Assembly: GCA_002835545.1 (NCBI GenBank)
Contig: PIZK01000010.1
Location: forward strand, 153,155 to 217,154
Length of the DNA: 64,000 bases
DNA from: Alteromonadales bacterium alter-6D02
Lineage (GTDB): Bacteria; Pseudomonadota; Gammaproteobacteria; Enterobacterales; Psychrobiaceae
Reading direction: 5' to 3'
How positions within the stretch are numbered: position 1 is the stretch's first letter; each line of letters begins with the position of its first letter. Below are positions 55,096 through 64,000 of the stretch, piece by piece. The translations under genes were made by a program, and so were the position numbers. A model generated the notes under the pieces. The model saw only the letters and a list, made by a program, of their open reading frames with translations, did no database searches and was not told where the DNA came from.

Positions 55096-58000
55096 ATGAG
55101 TATAGTACGTACAGCCGTTAAACGGCCTGTGACTGTTTGCATGTTCACTTTAGCCGTCATGTTATTCGGCATGGTTGGATTTTCTCGTTTGGCCGTATCA
55201 TTATTGCCTGACTTATCTTATCCAACGCTAACGGTGAGAACACTTAGCACAGGTGCTGCCCCTGCTGAAATCGAACAGCTGCTAAGTAAACCCATCGAAG
55301 AGTCGGTCGGGTTAGTGAAAGGCATTAGAAAAATCCACTCGGTGTCTAAAGCCGGACAGTCTGATGTCGTTATTGAGTTTGAATGGGGCACAGAAATGAG
55401 CTTTGCCACGCAAAATGTGCGAGAAAAGCTTGATGTAATCTCACTGCCTAAAGATGTTCGCAAGCCTGTTATTTTACGCTTTAATCCGGCGTTAGATCCT
55501 ATAATTCGGCTAGGAATAGCCACGTCAAGCACTCAAGAAAAAGCATTAAAGAGTGTTAGAACACTTGCTGAGCAAGAGTTAAAAAGGCAACTAGAAACAG
55601 TTTCTGGCGTCGCTGCGGTGCAACTGGGCGGTGGTCTCGAGCAAGAAATACAAGTGGTGTTTGATCAAGAAAAAGCTGCACAACGTGGTATCACCGCTCA
55701 AATGATTGTCGATAGAATCAACCGTGAGAACGTTAATATGTCAGCGGGTAGGGTTTATGACGGTCAGCAAGAATACTTAGTAAGAACACTCAATCAGTTT
55801 GCTTCACTCGATGATTTGGCTAATATGATTGTTAAACAAATTGATAATCAGACCATTTATTTAAGAGATATTGCAACGATCAATGATGGTGAAAAACAGC
55901 GAACTGATGTAACCCGTATCAATGGCAGTGAAGCGATTGAACTGGCGATCTACAAAGAAGGTGATGCAAACACTGTTGCTGTGGCTGAAAAATTAAATAA
56001 AAAATTAAATCAATTAAAAAAACAACTTCCTAGTGACCTAACGCTAACCATTATTTTTGACCAATCTCAATTTATTGTCGATGCTGTTGATGAAGTGAAA
56101 AGTGCAGCAATAGTTGGCGGTATCTTGGCAATGATTATTCTCTACCTGTTTTTGGGTAATATGTTTAACACCGTGATTATTTCACTGGCGATACCTGTAT
56201 CTGTTATAGCTACGTTTAACTTAATGTTTTCTAATGGTATTAGTTTAAATATTATGTCATTAGGCGGTATTGCGTTAGCGATTGGCTTGCTCGTGGATAA
56301 CGCTATTGTGGTGCTGGAAAACATCGCTCGCTATCGTGAACAAGGAAAATCAATTACTGAGGCTGCAATCTTAGGGACTCAAGAAGTCAGTGGTGCCGTA
56401 ATCGCTTCAACACTGACCACGTTAGCAGTATTTTTCCCGCTCGCTTTTGTCGATGGCTTTGCTGGCCAATTATTTAGCGATCAAGCAATGACAGTAACGT
56501 TCGCACTTTTAGCATCGTTAGTGGTGGCTATTACTTTGATCCCAATGTTGGCTTCACGCGAATTCTCTTGGCAGAAACCAGTTGATAACGTCGATAACGC
56601 CCACCCACTGACTAGTAAAGAAGCCAGTGTAAAGAAAAAAACTATATTGGCAAAAGTTGGTATGGTAGCCGGGTTCCCATTTCGCTTTATTTTCAGCATT
56701 CTCCCGTTATTTATCACTAAAGCTTTAGTGCTTCTGTTTAACGTTTTTGCGAAAATATTTAATCTGGTGCTTCGACCAATGCACCTTGGCTTTTCAGCCT
56801 TATTCTCAAAAGTAGCACAGGGTTATGCGGCGTTATTACAAAAGGCACTGGCACACCGAATTAGTGTCGCTGTCATTAGCATGGCATTTGCTGGTCTGGT
56901 GGTAAGTTTACTACCAAAAGTGGGTGTTGAATTGGTGCCAGATGTTGCCCAAGCTGAATTTACGATTGAGTTGAGCTTGCCACAGGGGACACCAATTTAT
57001 GTGACCGATCAGCGATTACATACATTAGCTAAATCATTAGAAGCCGATCAACGGGTCAAACATACGTATTCGTTAGCGGGCAGTGGTAGCTTAATGATGA
57101 GCTCGGCGAGTAAAGGGGGTGAAAATTGGGGGCAGCTGTTAGTTTCATTACATCGTAGCAGTGATATTGACGACGTGAAATCGTTTGTTCGTGAACAAGT
57201 GAGCTACATGGCAGACGTCAGTGCAAAAATAAAACTCTCTGAACTCTTTACAAGCGAGCGACCACTGCAAATTATTTTGTCGGGCTATGATCTTAAGGGC
57301 CTTAAAACAGCGAGTGATGAATTAGTCCGTATTCTAGACCATGATCAGCAATTTACCGACGTTAATAACACATTACGTGCTGGTCAGCCTGAACTTAAGA
57401 TTGAGTTTGATCATCAGCGTTTAGCGAGCTTAGGCTTAAAAGCATCAGACATCTCAAACCAGATAGTAACTAAAGTTGCGGGATCTGTTGCGAGTACTTA
57501 TAACGTCAATGATCGACAAATTGATATTTTGGTACGAACCGATGAAAGTGCGCGTAACTCGGCTCAAGCTATCAGAGATTTGACAGTCAACTCTGATCAA
57601 GAAAGAGCATTGCCATTAGCGGCTGTCGCTCAAATAAATGAAAGCATTGGTCCGAATGAAATTAATCGCGTGGATCAAACTCGGGTCGCTATTGTGTCAG
57701 CAAATCTGGCCACTGGAGACTTGGCCTCAGCAACCGAAAAAGCTAACCAATTATTAGAGCAAATGAACCTACCTTATAATATTCGCGCTAAAGTGGCTGG
57801 GCAAAGCGAAGAAATGAAGCAATCGTTTACCTCACTCTATATCGCGCTATTATTGGCAATCTTCTTGGTGTACTTGGTGATGGCATCACAATTTGAGTCA
57901 TTGCTTAACCCATTTATCATCTTGTTCTCGGTACCATTAGCGGTCTTGGGCTCAGTGTTAGGTTTATATATTACTAATACAAATATCAGTGTTATCGTGC

Positions 58001-58374
58001 TTATTGGCGTGATTATGCTTAGTGGTATTGTTGTTAACAACGCTATTGTTTTGGTTGACCGCATTAACCAATTGCGTGAGCAGGGCGTTGCTAAAATGCA
58101 AGCTATCGCTCAAGCGAGTGAATCACGTTTGCGCCCAATTATCATGACGTCATTAACTACAATTCTTGGTTTAATGCCGTTGGCGTTTGCCTCAGGCGAA
58201 GGTGCTGAGCTTCGTGCGCCTCTTGCGATCACTGTGATTTTTGGTCTGCTAGTTGCGACCTTATTAACCCTGATTGTGATCCCTGTGCTATATAGTCTTT
58301 TTGACCGTAAAAATGACATCACTGTAGCTGAGCGCGAGCCAATGCCAACACCTGAGGTTAGTTATGAATCATAA
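55096..58374 (+). CDS. RND efflux permease 1
   Basis: 1092 residues, longer than the usual 1020-1050 because of an insertion of about 60-80 residues at about 490-570, where extra hydrophobic and Lys-rich sequence (KEASVKKKTILAKVGM, FRFIFSILPLF) lies between the halves. Twelve helices and two large periplasmic loops. Conserved TM4 proton-relay block GGIALAIGLLVDNAIVVLEN is intact (both Asp/Asn positions seen, cited as GLLVDNAIVVLEN), and GIVVNNAIVLVDRI occurs in the second half. Substrates unknown. The gene end overlaps the next start by 11 bases. Confidence 0.93.
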   Translation: MSIVRTAVKRPVTVCMFTLAVMLFGMVGFSRLAVSLLPDLSYPTLTVRTLSTGAAPAEIEQLLSKPIEESVGLVKGIRKIHSVSKAGQSDVVIEFEWGTEMSFATQNVREKLDVISLPKDVRKPVILRFNPALDPIIRLGIATSSTQEKALKSVRTLAEQELKRQLETVSGVAAVQLGGGLEQEIQVVFDQEKAAQRGITAQMIVDRINRENVNMSAGRVYDGQQEYLVRTLNQFASLDDLANMIVKQIDNQTIYLRDIATINDGEKQRTDVTRINGSEAIELAIYKEGDANTVAVAEKLNKKLNQLKKQLPSDLTLTIIFDQSQFIVDAVDEVKSAAIVGGILAMIILYLFLGNMFNTVIISLAIPVSVIATFNLMFSNGISLNIMSLGGIALAIGLLVDNAIVVLENIARYREQGKSITEAAILGTQEVSGAVIASTLTTLAVFFPLAFVDGFAGQLFSDQAMTVTFALLASLVVAITLIPMLASREFSWQKPVDNVDNAHPLTSKEASVKKKTILAKVGMVAGFPFRFIFSILPLFITKALVLLFNVFAKIFNLVLRPMHLGFSALFSKVAQGYAALLQKALAHRISVAVISMAFAGLVVSLLPKVGVELVPDVAQAEFTIELSLPQGTPIYVTDQRLHTLAKSLEADQRVKHTYSLAGSGSLMMSSASKGGENWGQLLVSLHRSSDIDDVKSFVREQVSYMADVSAKIKLSELFTSERPLQIILSGYDLKGLKTASDELVRILDHDQQFTDVNNTLRAGQPELKIEFDHQRLASLGLKASDISNQIVTKVAGSVASTYNVNDRQIDILVRTDESARNSAQAIRDLTVNSDQERALPLAAVAQINESIGPNEINRVDQTRVAIVSANLATGDLASATEKANQLLEQMNLPYNIRAKVAGQSEEMKQSFTSLYIALLLAIFLVYLVMASQFESLLNPFIILFSVPLAVLGSVLGLYITNTNISVIVLIGVIMLSGIVVNNAIVLVDRINQLREQGVAKMQAIAQASESRLRPIIMTSLTTILGLMPLAFASGEGAELRAPLAITVIFGLLVATLLTLIVIPVLYSLFDRKNDITVAEREPMPTPEVSYES

Positions 58375-61300
58375 TAACGAACAGGTCAGCTATACCAAAA
58401 CCGGGACTACAGCACCTAATTTATGGTTAACAGCGTTAGCATTAAAGCGCCCTGTAACAACTGTTATGATCATGCTGTCGTTATTTTTAACAGGGCTAGT
58501 CGCCAGTCGACTTTTACCTCAAGAGAGCTGGCCTAAGGTTAATGCACCTTTTGTGCTAGTGAATGTGCCCTATGGCGGCTCGACTCCTGCTGAAGTCGAA
58601 CGGTTAATCACTCGGCCCGTTGAAGAAGCCTTAGCGACGATGGGGGGGATTACTAAAATGCGCTCACGAAGCCGGGCAGGCTCTGCTTCTATTGAGTTGC
58701 AAATGGCTCTAAATGCCGATCTCGATGATAAAGTACTAGAGGCAAGAGAGAAGGTCGACATGATCGCTCACCTCTTGCCTGAAGATGTTCAGCGGGTCAA
58801 TGTTCAAAAGTTTTCGACTGGCGATATGCCGATTCTTACTTTGGTGCTCTCGGGTGAAACCGACCTAAGCACGGCGTATGACTTTCTAAACCGTGAGTTG
58901 ATCCGAAAAATTGAGCGAATTCATGGTGTCGCTAAAACTGAACTTCGTGGGGTTAACAGTCCACAAATCGAAATTAAGCTTGATAGCACCCGCTTAGCGA
59001 TGAATCGGGTCGACCAAGCTCAATTACTCGCGGATTTAAGAGCAAGTAACTTCTCGGTGCGCTCCCCGGTGGTGATGAATGGTCACCGTACTTTTAGAGT
59101 CTCACCACAAGGTGAGTATAAAAGCTTAGCTGATATTGGTAACTACCAAGTGAAACCTGGTGTCAGATTAAAAGATGTTGCTGTTGTTGGCCTTAAGCAG
59201 CAAGTGAGGCGTAGTGAAATCCGAACCGACCGTAAAAAGAGCGTTGGTTTAGAGGTTTTCAAAGAAAGTGACGCCAATGTTATCGAGGTATCAGAAACGG
59301 TCGTTAGTTTAATTGAACGATTGAAAGTTTCAGAAGACTTTAAACATATCAATATATCCGTTAAAAACAACAGTGGTAACCAGATCCAAGAGTCTCTCAC
59401 TGAGTTATTACTCGCCGGCCTTGTCGGTATCGTATTATCATTTTTTGTTTTGTTATTATTTTTTAGAAACCATCGAGTGACACTCGTTGTTGTTATTTCG
59501 GTGCCAATCTCATTAAGTTTCGCATTAGCAGGGATGTATTTTTTAGGGTACAGCATTAATAATTTAACCTTAGCGGGTCTATTTATTGCCGTTGGATTAT
59601 TAATTGATAACTCAGTGGTGATTTGTGAAAGTATTATTCAGCAGCAGGGCAAGCTGGTTAGTCAATATCAAAAAATAATGCAAGGCGTTAATAATGTTAG
59701 TATCGCGGTTCTTAGCGGCACTTTGACTACTGTTATCATCTTTTTACCGATGTTAATGGGTGAGAAAACATTTTTGACTATCTTGATTGAGAATATTGCC
59801 GTTGCGATTTGTTTGCCACTACTTGCCTCTCTTGTGGTTGCAAAGACGATTATTCCATTGATGTTAAGCAGAATTGAGAATAAGCAGTTAGCGCAATTAA
59901 CCACAGAAGGGCCAATCAATCAATGGTATCGCCCGAAGCTAGAAAAAGTACTCGTTAGCCCTAAGTTAGCTGCACTTATTATTGTTGTTTTATGTGGGCT
60001 GGGGTTAGTGGCCAAGTCAGTTGTGGACTCCAATAAAGAGTTCTCTAAAGCGGAACGTAATCTGTGGGTGATATATAACATTCAAGGCGGTCATAAATTT
60101 CAAGATGTTGCGAGCTATGTGGATGAAATGGAAGACTATCTATATAAAAATAAAGATAAGTTTTATATCAATAGTGTCGACAGTCGAATTTATTCTGGTT
60201 ATGCATCATCGCAACTGAAGTTAAAATCAGATATTCCAATCTCAGAAAAAGAACTTAAAGAGATTATTCGCCAAGGCTTCCCTGTTACGGCGATAGCGCG
60301 GCCATCATTTAATTGGTCTGAGCAAAAAAATGACATCATGGAGGTATCAATTACCGGAGCGTCAACTCAACGTTTGTTAAGATTGGGTGATGAGATTATT
60401 CCTAAGTTAAAAGCCATCGACGGGTTTGCGGAAGTCGGCTTTGACGATAGTGCTGAACGTCAAGAGTTAATGTTACGCATTAATTCTGAACAAGTCTCTC
60501 GGCTATCTTTGACAACACAAGATGTAGCTAGTCGCATATCGACAGCGTTGCGTGGGGTAAATTTACGTTCCTTACGTAACAAAGGCGAGGGCGAAACGGC
60601 CATCAGGTTGGTCTTTTATCCGCAAGAAGCTATACCATTAGAGGTGATTAAACAGTTACCGATTATCGAAAGCCAAGGGCGTTTAGTTACTCTGCAGCAG
60701 CTAGTGACTTTTGATAGTGTTAATGTGATGCAAACGATTAATCGTGAGCAGCGAGAAACGTTATTAAATATTATGATTAATCTCGAAGATATTTCTCGCA
60801 AAGACGCCATGACGGAGATTAAAAAAGTAATGGATGCTTATCAATTCCCTTCTGGCTACCAGTGGCGAACTGGTCAGGACTATCAAGCTGAAATGGAGTC
60901 AATGCAGGAAATGATGTTAAACATGATACTGGCGTTCGCGCTAATTTTCATCGTCATGGCCGCATTGTTTGAATCCTTACTAATGCCAATCGCAATATTA
61001 TCCTCGATATTGTTAGCGTTTATTGGGGTCTATTTTACCTTTGCTATCACTGGAATGGCGATTGATGATAAGGCACAACTCGGAATGCTCATTCTGATGG
61101 GGATTGTGGTTAATAATGGCATTGTATTGATCGATCAGATTAACAAGTTGAAATGCAGCTCACAAAACTTAATTGAGCCAATTCTTACTGCTTGTACCAG
61201 CCGTGTTCGTCCAATCCTAATGACTGTTGCTACAACCATTATTGGCTTAATTCCGGTGGCGATTGCCTCAAGCGATAATGAAGCGTACCCAATGGCTATA

Positions 61301-61450
61301 GCCATCATTGGCGGGTTAATTTTTTCAACGTTCACCAGCTTATTTATCGTACCGCTATGCTACTTGATGTTAGTCAAGTTAGGGGAGCGCTCAGCGAGGC
61401 GTTTCGCTATCGCCAAGCGATTTGCTGATAAGCATATTAACGTCGGTTAG
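58364..61450 (+). CDS. RND efflux permease 2
   Basis: 1028 residues, normal length. Same fold as the previous protein but clearly diverged. TM4 relay block is GLLIDNSVVICESI (second position Asn then Ser, D kept); second-half block is MGIVVNNGIVLIDQI. Two different permeases behind one adaptor suggests a heteromeric pump, as in MdtBC, or alternative pumps sharing an adaptor. Overlaps the previous gene by 11 bases, so translationally coupled. Terminates in a perfect hairpin. Confidence 0.93.
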   Translation: MNHNNEQVSYTKTGTTAPNLWLTALALKRPVTTVMIMLSLFLTGLVASRLLPQESWPKVNAPFVLVNVPYGGSTPAEVERLITRPVEEALATMGGITKMRSRSRAGSASIELQMALNADLDDKVLEAREKVDMIAHLLPEDVQRVNVQKFSTGDMPILTLVLSGETDLSTAYDFLNRELIRKIERIHGVAKTELRGVNSPQIEIKLDSTRLAMNRVDQAQLLADLRASNFSVRSPVVMNGHRTFRVSPQGEYKSLADIGNYQVKPGVRLKDVAVVGLKQQVRRSEIRTDRKKSVGLEVFKESDANVIEVSETVVSLIERLKVSEDFKHINISVKNNSGNQIQESLTELLLAGLVGIVLSFFVLLLFFRNHRVTLVVVISVPISLSFALAGMYFLGYSINNLTLAGLFIAVGLLIDNSVVICESIIQQQGKLVSQYQKIMQGVNNVSIAVLSGTLTTVIIFLPMLMGEKTFLTILIENIAVAICLPLLASLVVAKTIIPLMLSRIENKQLAQLTTEGPINQWYRPKLEKVLVSPKLAALIIVVLCGLGLVAKSVVDSNKEFSKAERNLWVIYNIQGGHKFQDVASYVDEMEDYLYKNKDKFYINSVDSRIYSGYASSQLKLKSDIPISEKELKEIIRQGFPVTAIARPSFNWSEQKNDIMEVSITGASTQRLLRLGDEIIPKLKAIDGFAEVGFDDSAERQELMLRINSEQVSRLSLTTQDVASRISTALRGVNLRSLRNKGEGETAIRLVFYPQEAIPLEVIKQLPIIESQGRLVTLQQLVTFDSVNVMQTINREQRETLLNIMINLEDISRKDAMTEIKKVMDAYQFPSGYQWRTGQDYQAEMESMQEMMLNMILAFALIFIVMAALFESLLMPIAILSSILLAFIGVYFTFAITGMAIDDKAQLGMLILMGIVVNNGIVLIDQINKLKCSSQNLIEPILTACTSRVRPILMTVATTIIGLIPVAIASSDNEAYPMAIAIIGGLIFSTFTSLFIVPLCYLMLVKLGERSARRFAIAKRFADKHINVG

Positions 61451-61462
61451 CGGTGATTACAG

Positions 61463-61493
61463 AGAGCGAGTTTGTGTGAAAAACTCGCTTTCT
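61463..61493. terminator. Hairpin after the RND operon, possibly bidirectional
   Basis: AGCGAGTTT (61465-61473) pairs perfectly with AAACTCGCT (61481-61489), followed by TTTCT. It also sits just past the stop of the convergent small gene. Confidence 0.65.
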
Positions 61494-61501
61494 GATTAAC
61501 T

Positions 61502-61693
61502 TTAGTTGTAACCACGAATGAAGTCCTCTGTATTTACTTCTTGTTCTGGCAAGACATCAGATTGCTTCTCGTTAACGGTGGTGTGACTATATTGACTCAA
61601 GCCTGACTTTTTACTGTGTGCCAGCTGAAATGATAAGTGGTTGGTACAGTCATTTTTTAGCGGTGTTTTAAATGGTTTGATGATTTTAGCCAT
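61502..61693 (-). CDS. Small protein, unknown
   Basis: 63 residues, hydrophilic, no signal or helix predicted. ATG has GGGAGA eight bases before it, which is the main reason to accept it. Sequence has a basic N-terminal half (KIIKPFKTPLK) and an acidic C-terminal half (EQEVNTEDFIRG). No family recognised. It converges with the RND operon. Confidence 0.55.
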   Translation of the reverse strand: MAKIIKPFKTPLKNDCTNHLSFQLAHSKKSGLSQYSHTTVNEKQSDVLPEQEVNTEDFIRGYN

Positions 61694-61934
61694 GTTAGTT
61701 CTCCCACGGTGTTAAGAAAGTTGATGTACTAGATTAAATTGCTTTATTAACAGTAATGAGGCAGTTTCTATACCGTTTTGTGACAGCGCTGCTGTATTTT
61801 TTATCTTGTTGATATTTCAATTTTTATATCTTTTCAATGGCAAGCTCGATATTGCTTCAGTTATCATGGGATTTCCATCTAACTATTTTGGTTCAGTCCC
61901 TGCACCAAAATTGATCATTTATCGTAGGAAAGCT

Positions 61935-62246
61935 ATGTTGAAGTGGCCAGTTGTTGTTAAATACCAAAGAGATGTTGAGTTGTTTTTATTAGATAATCAA
62001 ACTCAGTGGAATGAACATCATCTTATCGAAGCCCAACCCCCTGAGCTTATCATCGATAGTTGTGGCGATTGTTTCCAATGGCACAACAATTCCTGGCGTA
62101 TAAGCGATGATAAGATTCGCCTTGAGCATTTGGTGAGCCTTATTCGTTATTATGCACAAATAGAAGGGCATTGCTGTACTGCTAAATTGGGTGCAAAAGA
62201 CTATCAACAAGCATTTGAGATCATCGCGTATTTGAATCAACAGTAG
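61935..62246 (+). CDS. DUF4144-like small protein
   Basis: 103 residues from ATG 61935, with TAGGAAAG six bases upstream; the open frame reaches back to 61806 but that part is not needed. Sequence LKWPVVVKYQRDVELFLLDNQ ... LIIDSCGDCFQW (given in part) matches the DUF4144 pattern of Shewanella and Vibrio, with the W-P-x-I-K-x-x-x-D start and a CxxC (SCGDC). Function unknown. Stands alone, upstream of tRNA-Ser. Confidence 0.68.
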   Translation: MLKWPVVVKYQRDVELFLLDNQTQWNEHHLIEAQPPELIIDSCGDCFQWHNNSWRISDDKIRLEHLVSLIRYYAQIEGHCCTAKLGAKDYQQAFEIIAYLNQQ

Positions 62247-62327
62247 AGTACGCAATGCTTAGTTTGCCTAGTTTTTATTTTAAATGGCTGATTTCTGTCC
62301 AAGTGATTATTTTTTTGAATTAAGGGC

Positions 62328-62356
62328 TTTACAACTTTTATCAAACTCTCTAATAT
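62328..62356 (+). promoter_or_regulatory. Promoter of tRNA-Ser
   Basis: TTTACA (62328-62333) and TAATAT (62351-62356) with 17-base spacing; the mature tRNA begins 17 bases after the -10. Confidence 0.75.
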
Positions 62357-62372
62357 GCGTTTCACCAGCTGC

Positions 62373-62463
62373 GGAGAGATGGCAGAGTGGTCGAATGCAC
62401 CGGTCTTGAAAACCGGCATGGGTTAATAGCCCATCTAGGGTTCAAATCCCTATCTCTCCGCCA
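62373..62463 (+). tRNA. tRNA-Ser (TGA)
   Basis: 91 bases. GGAGAGAT pairs with ATCTCTCC; anticodon loop CTTGAAA gives TGA; long variable arm ATGGGTTAATAGCCCAT; T-arm GGGTTCAAATCCC; encoded CCA. Confidence 0.97.
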
Positions 62464-62472
62464 CTAATTAAG

Positions 62473-62509
62473 AAAAGCCCGCCAACATGAAAATGTTAGC
62501 GGGCTTTTT
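62473..62509 (+). terminator. Terminator of tRNA-Ser
   Basis: AAAAGCCCGC...AACAT pairs with ATGTT...GCGGGCTTTTT with an AT-rich inner helix and one bulge, followed by T. Confidence 0.9.
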
Positions 62510-62529
62510 GCTTGCAAGTTAAAAAAATG

Positions 62530-62583
62530 CGTTAATAGCGCAGTTAGGGAGATTCAAATTTCTATCTCTCTGCCACTTATTTA
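62530..62583 (+). pseudogene. Decayed copy of the 3' half of tRNA-Ser
   Basis: GTTAATAGCGCAGTTAGGG, TTCAAATTTCTATCTCTCTGCCA repeats the variable arm, T-arm and acceptor of the tRNA-Ser at 62421-62463 with several changes; the T stem and acceptor would no longer pair. There is no 5' half. Written as separate 20-base or shorter blocks. Confidence 0.85.
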
Positions 62584-62623
62584 GAAAAGCCCGTTAACAT
62601 GAAAATGTTAGTGGGCTTTTTGC
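62584..62623 (+). terminator. Duplicated terminator
   Basis: AAAAGCCCGTTAACAT pairs with ATGTTAGTGGGCTTTT. It is the copy of the tRNA-Ser terminator, kept with two changes, and it still has compensating pairs. Confidence 0.85.
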
Positions 62624-62762
62624 TTTTAGACGTACATACCTTAAATATATCTGTCATTACGGTAGTCTTGTGAGCTGGAATCTTTTGAAGAGTACTGCAA
62701 ACTTATTTGCTCTATTCGGGGGATTCAAATCCCTAACGTTCCATCACCCGTAATAACGTCCC

Positions 62763-63598
62763 CTGTCATCCCGCAAGTGTTTTATGCGGGATCTCTTATA
62801 GCCTTTCTAAACCTCAAGTGAGCCAATCATTAAAGCCCCAACGGTATGTTAACCACAAATCGCTCAAGTCCATCCATGGAACGCTCGCAAACCGCACCCA
62901 TTCGGTTTAACGTTTGCTAATAACACCCGCCCGTCATCCCGCAAGTGTTTTATGCGGGATCTCTTATCGCCTTGCTAAACCTCAAGTGAGCCAATCATCA
63001 AAGCCCCAACGGCATGTTAACCGCAAATCGCTCAAGTCCATCCATGGAACGCTCGCAAACCGCACCCCTGCGCTTTAACGTTTGCTAATAACACATGCCC
63101 GTCATCCAGCAAGTGTTTTATGCGGGATCTCATATCACGTTTCTAAACCTCAAGTGAGGCAATTATCAAAGCCCCAACGGTATGTTAACCACAAATCGCT
63201 CAAGTCCATCCATGGAACGCTCGCAAACCGCATCCCTGCGGTTTAACGTTTGCTAATAACACCTGCCCGTCATCCCGCAAGTGTTTTATCCGGGATCTCA
63301 TATCGCCTTTCTAAACCTCAAGTGAGCCAATCACCAAAGCCCCAACGGTATGTTAACCACAAATCGCTCAAGTCAATCCATGGAACGCTCGCAAACCGCA
63401 TCCCTGCGGTTTAACGTTTGCTAATAACACCCGCCCGTCATCCCGCAAGTGTTTTATGCGGGATCTCATATCGCCTTTCTAAGCCTCAAGTGAGCCAATC
63501 ATCAAAGACCCAACGGCATGTTAACCGCAAATCGCTCAAGTCCATCCATGGAACGCTCGCAAACCGCATCCCTGCGGTTTAACGTTTGCTAATAACAT
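62763..63598. repeat. Five tandem 168-bp repeats with palindromic cores
   Basis: The same unit starts at 62765, 62933, 63101, 63269 and 63437 (taking GTCATCC as reference), exact 168-base spacing each time. Each unit has a CCCGCA...TGCGGG hairpin (CCCGCAAGTGTTTTATGCGGG) and a second hairpin AAACCGCA...TGCGGTTT. Units differ from one another by single-base changes. No gene runs through it. Confidence 0.95.
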
Positions 63599-64000
63599 AC
63601 CATTGTGACTTTTTGTTAAGTCTCATGTCGCTCACTAGGCTTGATGCAAAGTATCCTCTGACCCAACAATAAAAGTACTCGTCGTCCTTCAATGACAGTA
63701 TCCATCCCTCACAATAACTGCGCTCGTCACCCTGCAATGACACCCCCCGTCATCCCGCAAGTCTTTTATGCGGGATCTCTCTACGCCTTTATAACGTACT
63801 TTTAGGCTCTATTTTTACAGTCTAAGCAATTTCTCTGCGGTGTAAAAAGATAGAATAGAAAAACTTGGATGTTTTAATTGATTGATTAGTTAGTCTTTTT
63901 ATTCTAGATTAGCTTCTTTAATAAACTACTTTTAGTCGGGTTTGGTAATCAATCTGACTAAAATACTTATGTAGACTCCCTCTGTGTCAACACTAAAATA
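63599..64000. other. Non-coding end of the window
   Basis: Outside the partial palindromic copy I see no gene, RNA or terminator. Confidence 0.5.
63749..63782. repeat. Isolated partial copy of the palindromic element
   Basis: GTCATCCCGCAAGTCTTTT followed by ATGCGGGATCTCT repeats only the first hairpin of the 168-bp unit, 150 bases beyond the array, preceded by GTCACCCTGCAATGA and GTCGTCCTTCAATGA degenerate relatives. Confidence 0.8.

Noticed and set aside
62763..63598. CRISPR array
   Set aside because: The repeated unit is the whole 168 bases with no unique spacers, and there are no cas genes in the window.
63749..63782. Rho-independent terminator
   Set aside because: The hairpin is not followed by a T-run and there is no gene in front of it; it belongs to the palindromic repeat family.

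Overview
The window looks like chromosome of a moderately AT-rich marine gammaproteobacterium of the Alteromonadales, probably close to Shewanella. This is inferred from gene content: an almost textbook Shewanella-type GH109 enzyme, a TIGR03503 protein, a DUF4144-like protein, a bkd cluster, multihaem cytochrome and the rnhA-dnaQ-tRNA-Asp neighbourhood. No rRNA, phage or IS element was recognised, and no species is claimed.

Layout. 1-8.3 kb: the 3' part of gabD, msrA on the opposite strand, then a loose run of small plus-strand genes (membrane protein of the hydroxylaminobenzene mutase type, two small lipoproteins, a two-TM protein, an alpha/beta hydrolase, DUF4287/DUF5655, DM13, EamA transporter, GNAT). 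8.4-15.5 kb: YfcC-type carrier, periplasmic cytochrome c with an FNR-like box upstream, a hexosamine salvage group (nucleotidyltransferase, sugar kinase, GH109 alpha-N-acetylgalactosaminidase) and astE. 15.8-19.6 kb: branched-chain 2-oxoacid dehydrogenase E1 alpha, E1 beta and E2. 19.8-23.7 kb: a periplasmic binding protein with an adjoining sensor kinase, then a yafS-like methyltransferase.

23.7-50.2 kb is the accessory heart of the window. It lies between yafS and rnhA, genes that are adjacent in Escherichia coli (yafS-rnhA-dnaQ-aspV), in the same orientations as here. The minus-strand block reads from 41.8 down to 23.8 kb: a 1496-residue multidomain lipoprotein with a cysteine-rich stretch, two small paralogous exported proteins, a membrane protein, a 3442-residue exported protein made of about 24 Ig-like domains in a 970-residue higher-order repeat, a membrane-anchored coiled-coil protein and an exported CPYC thioredoxin-fold protein. 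It looks like an undescribed cell-surface or adhesion system with its own thiol chemistry. The plus-strand block that diverges from it has an FG-GAP/ASPIC/HEAT fusion translationally coupled to a membrane-bound pentahaem cytochrome. An alpha/beta hydrolase and a receiver-hemerythrin protein follow.

50.2-64 kb: rnhA, dnaQ, a TIGR03503 membrane protein, six identical tRNA-Asp genes behind one strong stable-RNA promoter, a three-gene RND efflux operon with two different permeases, two small genes, tRNA-Ser(TGA) followed by a decayed copy of its own 3' half and terminator, and five exact-period 168-bp tandem repeats built around a palindromic CCCGCA/TGCGGG element. The last 400 bases hold no gene I can support.
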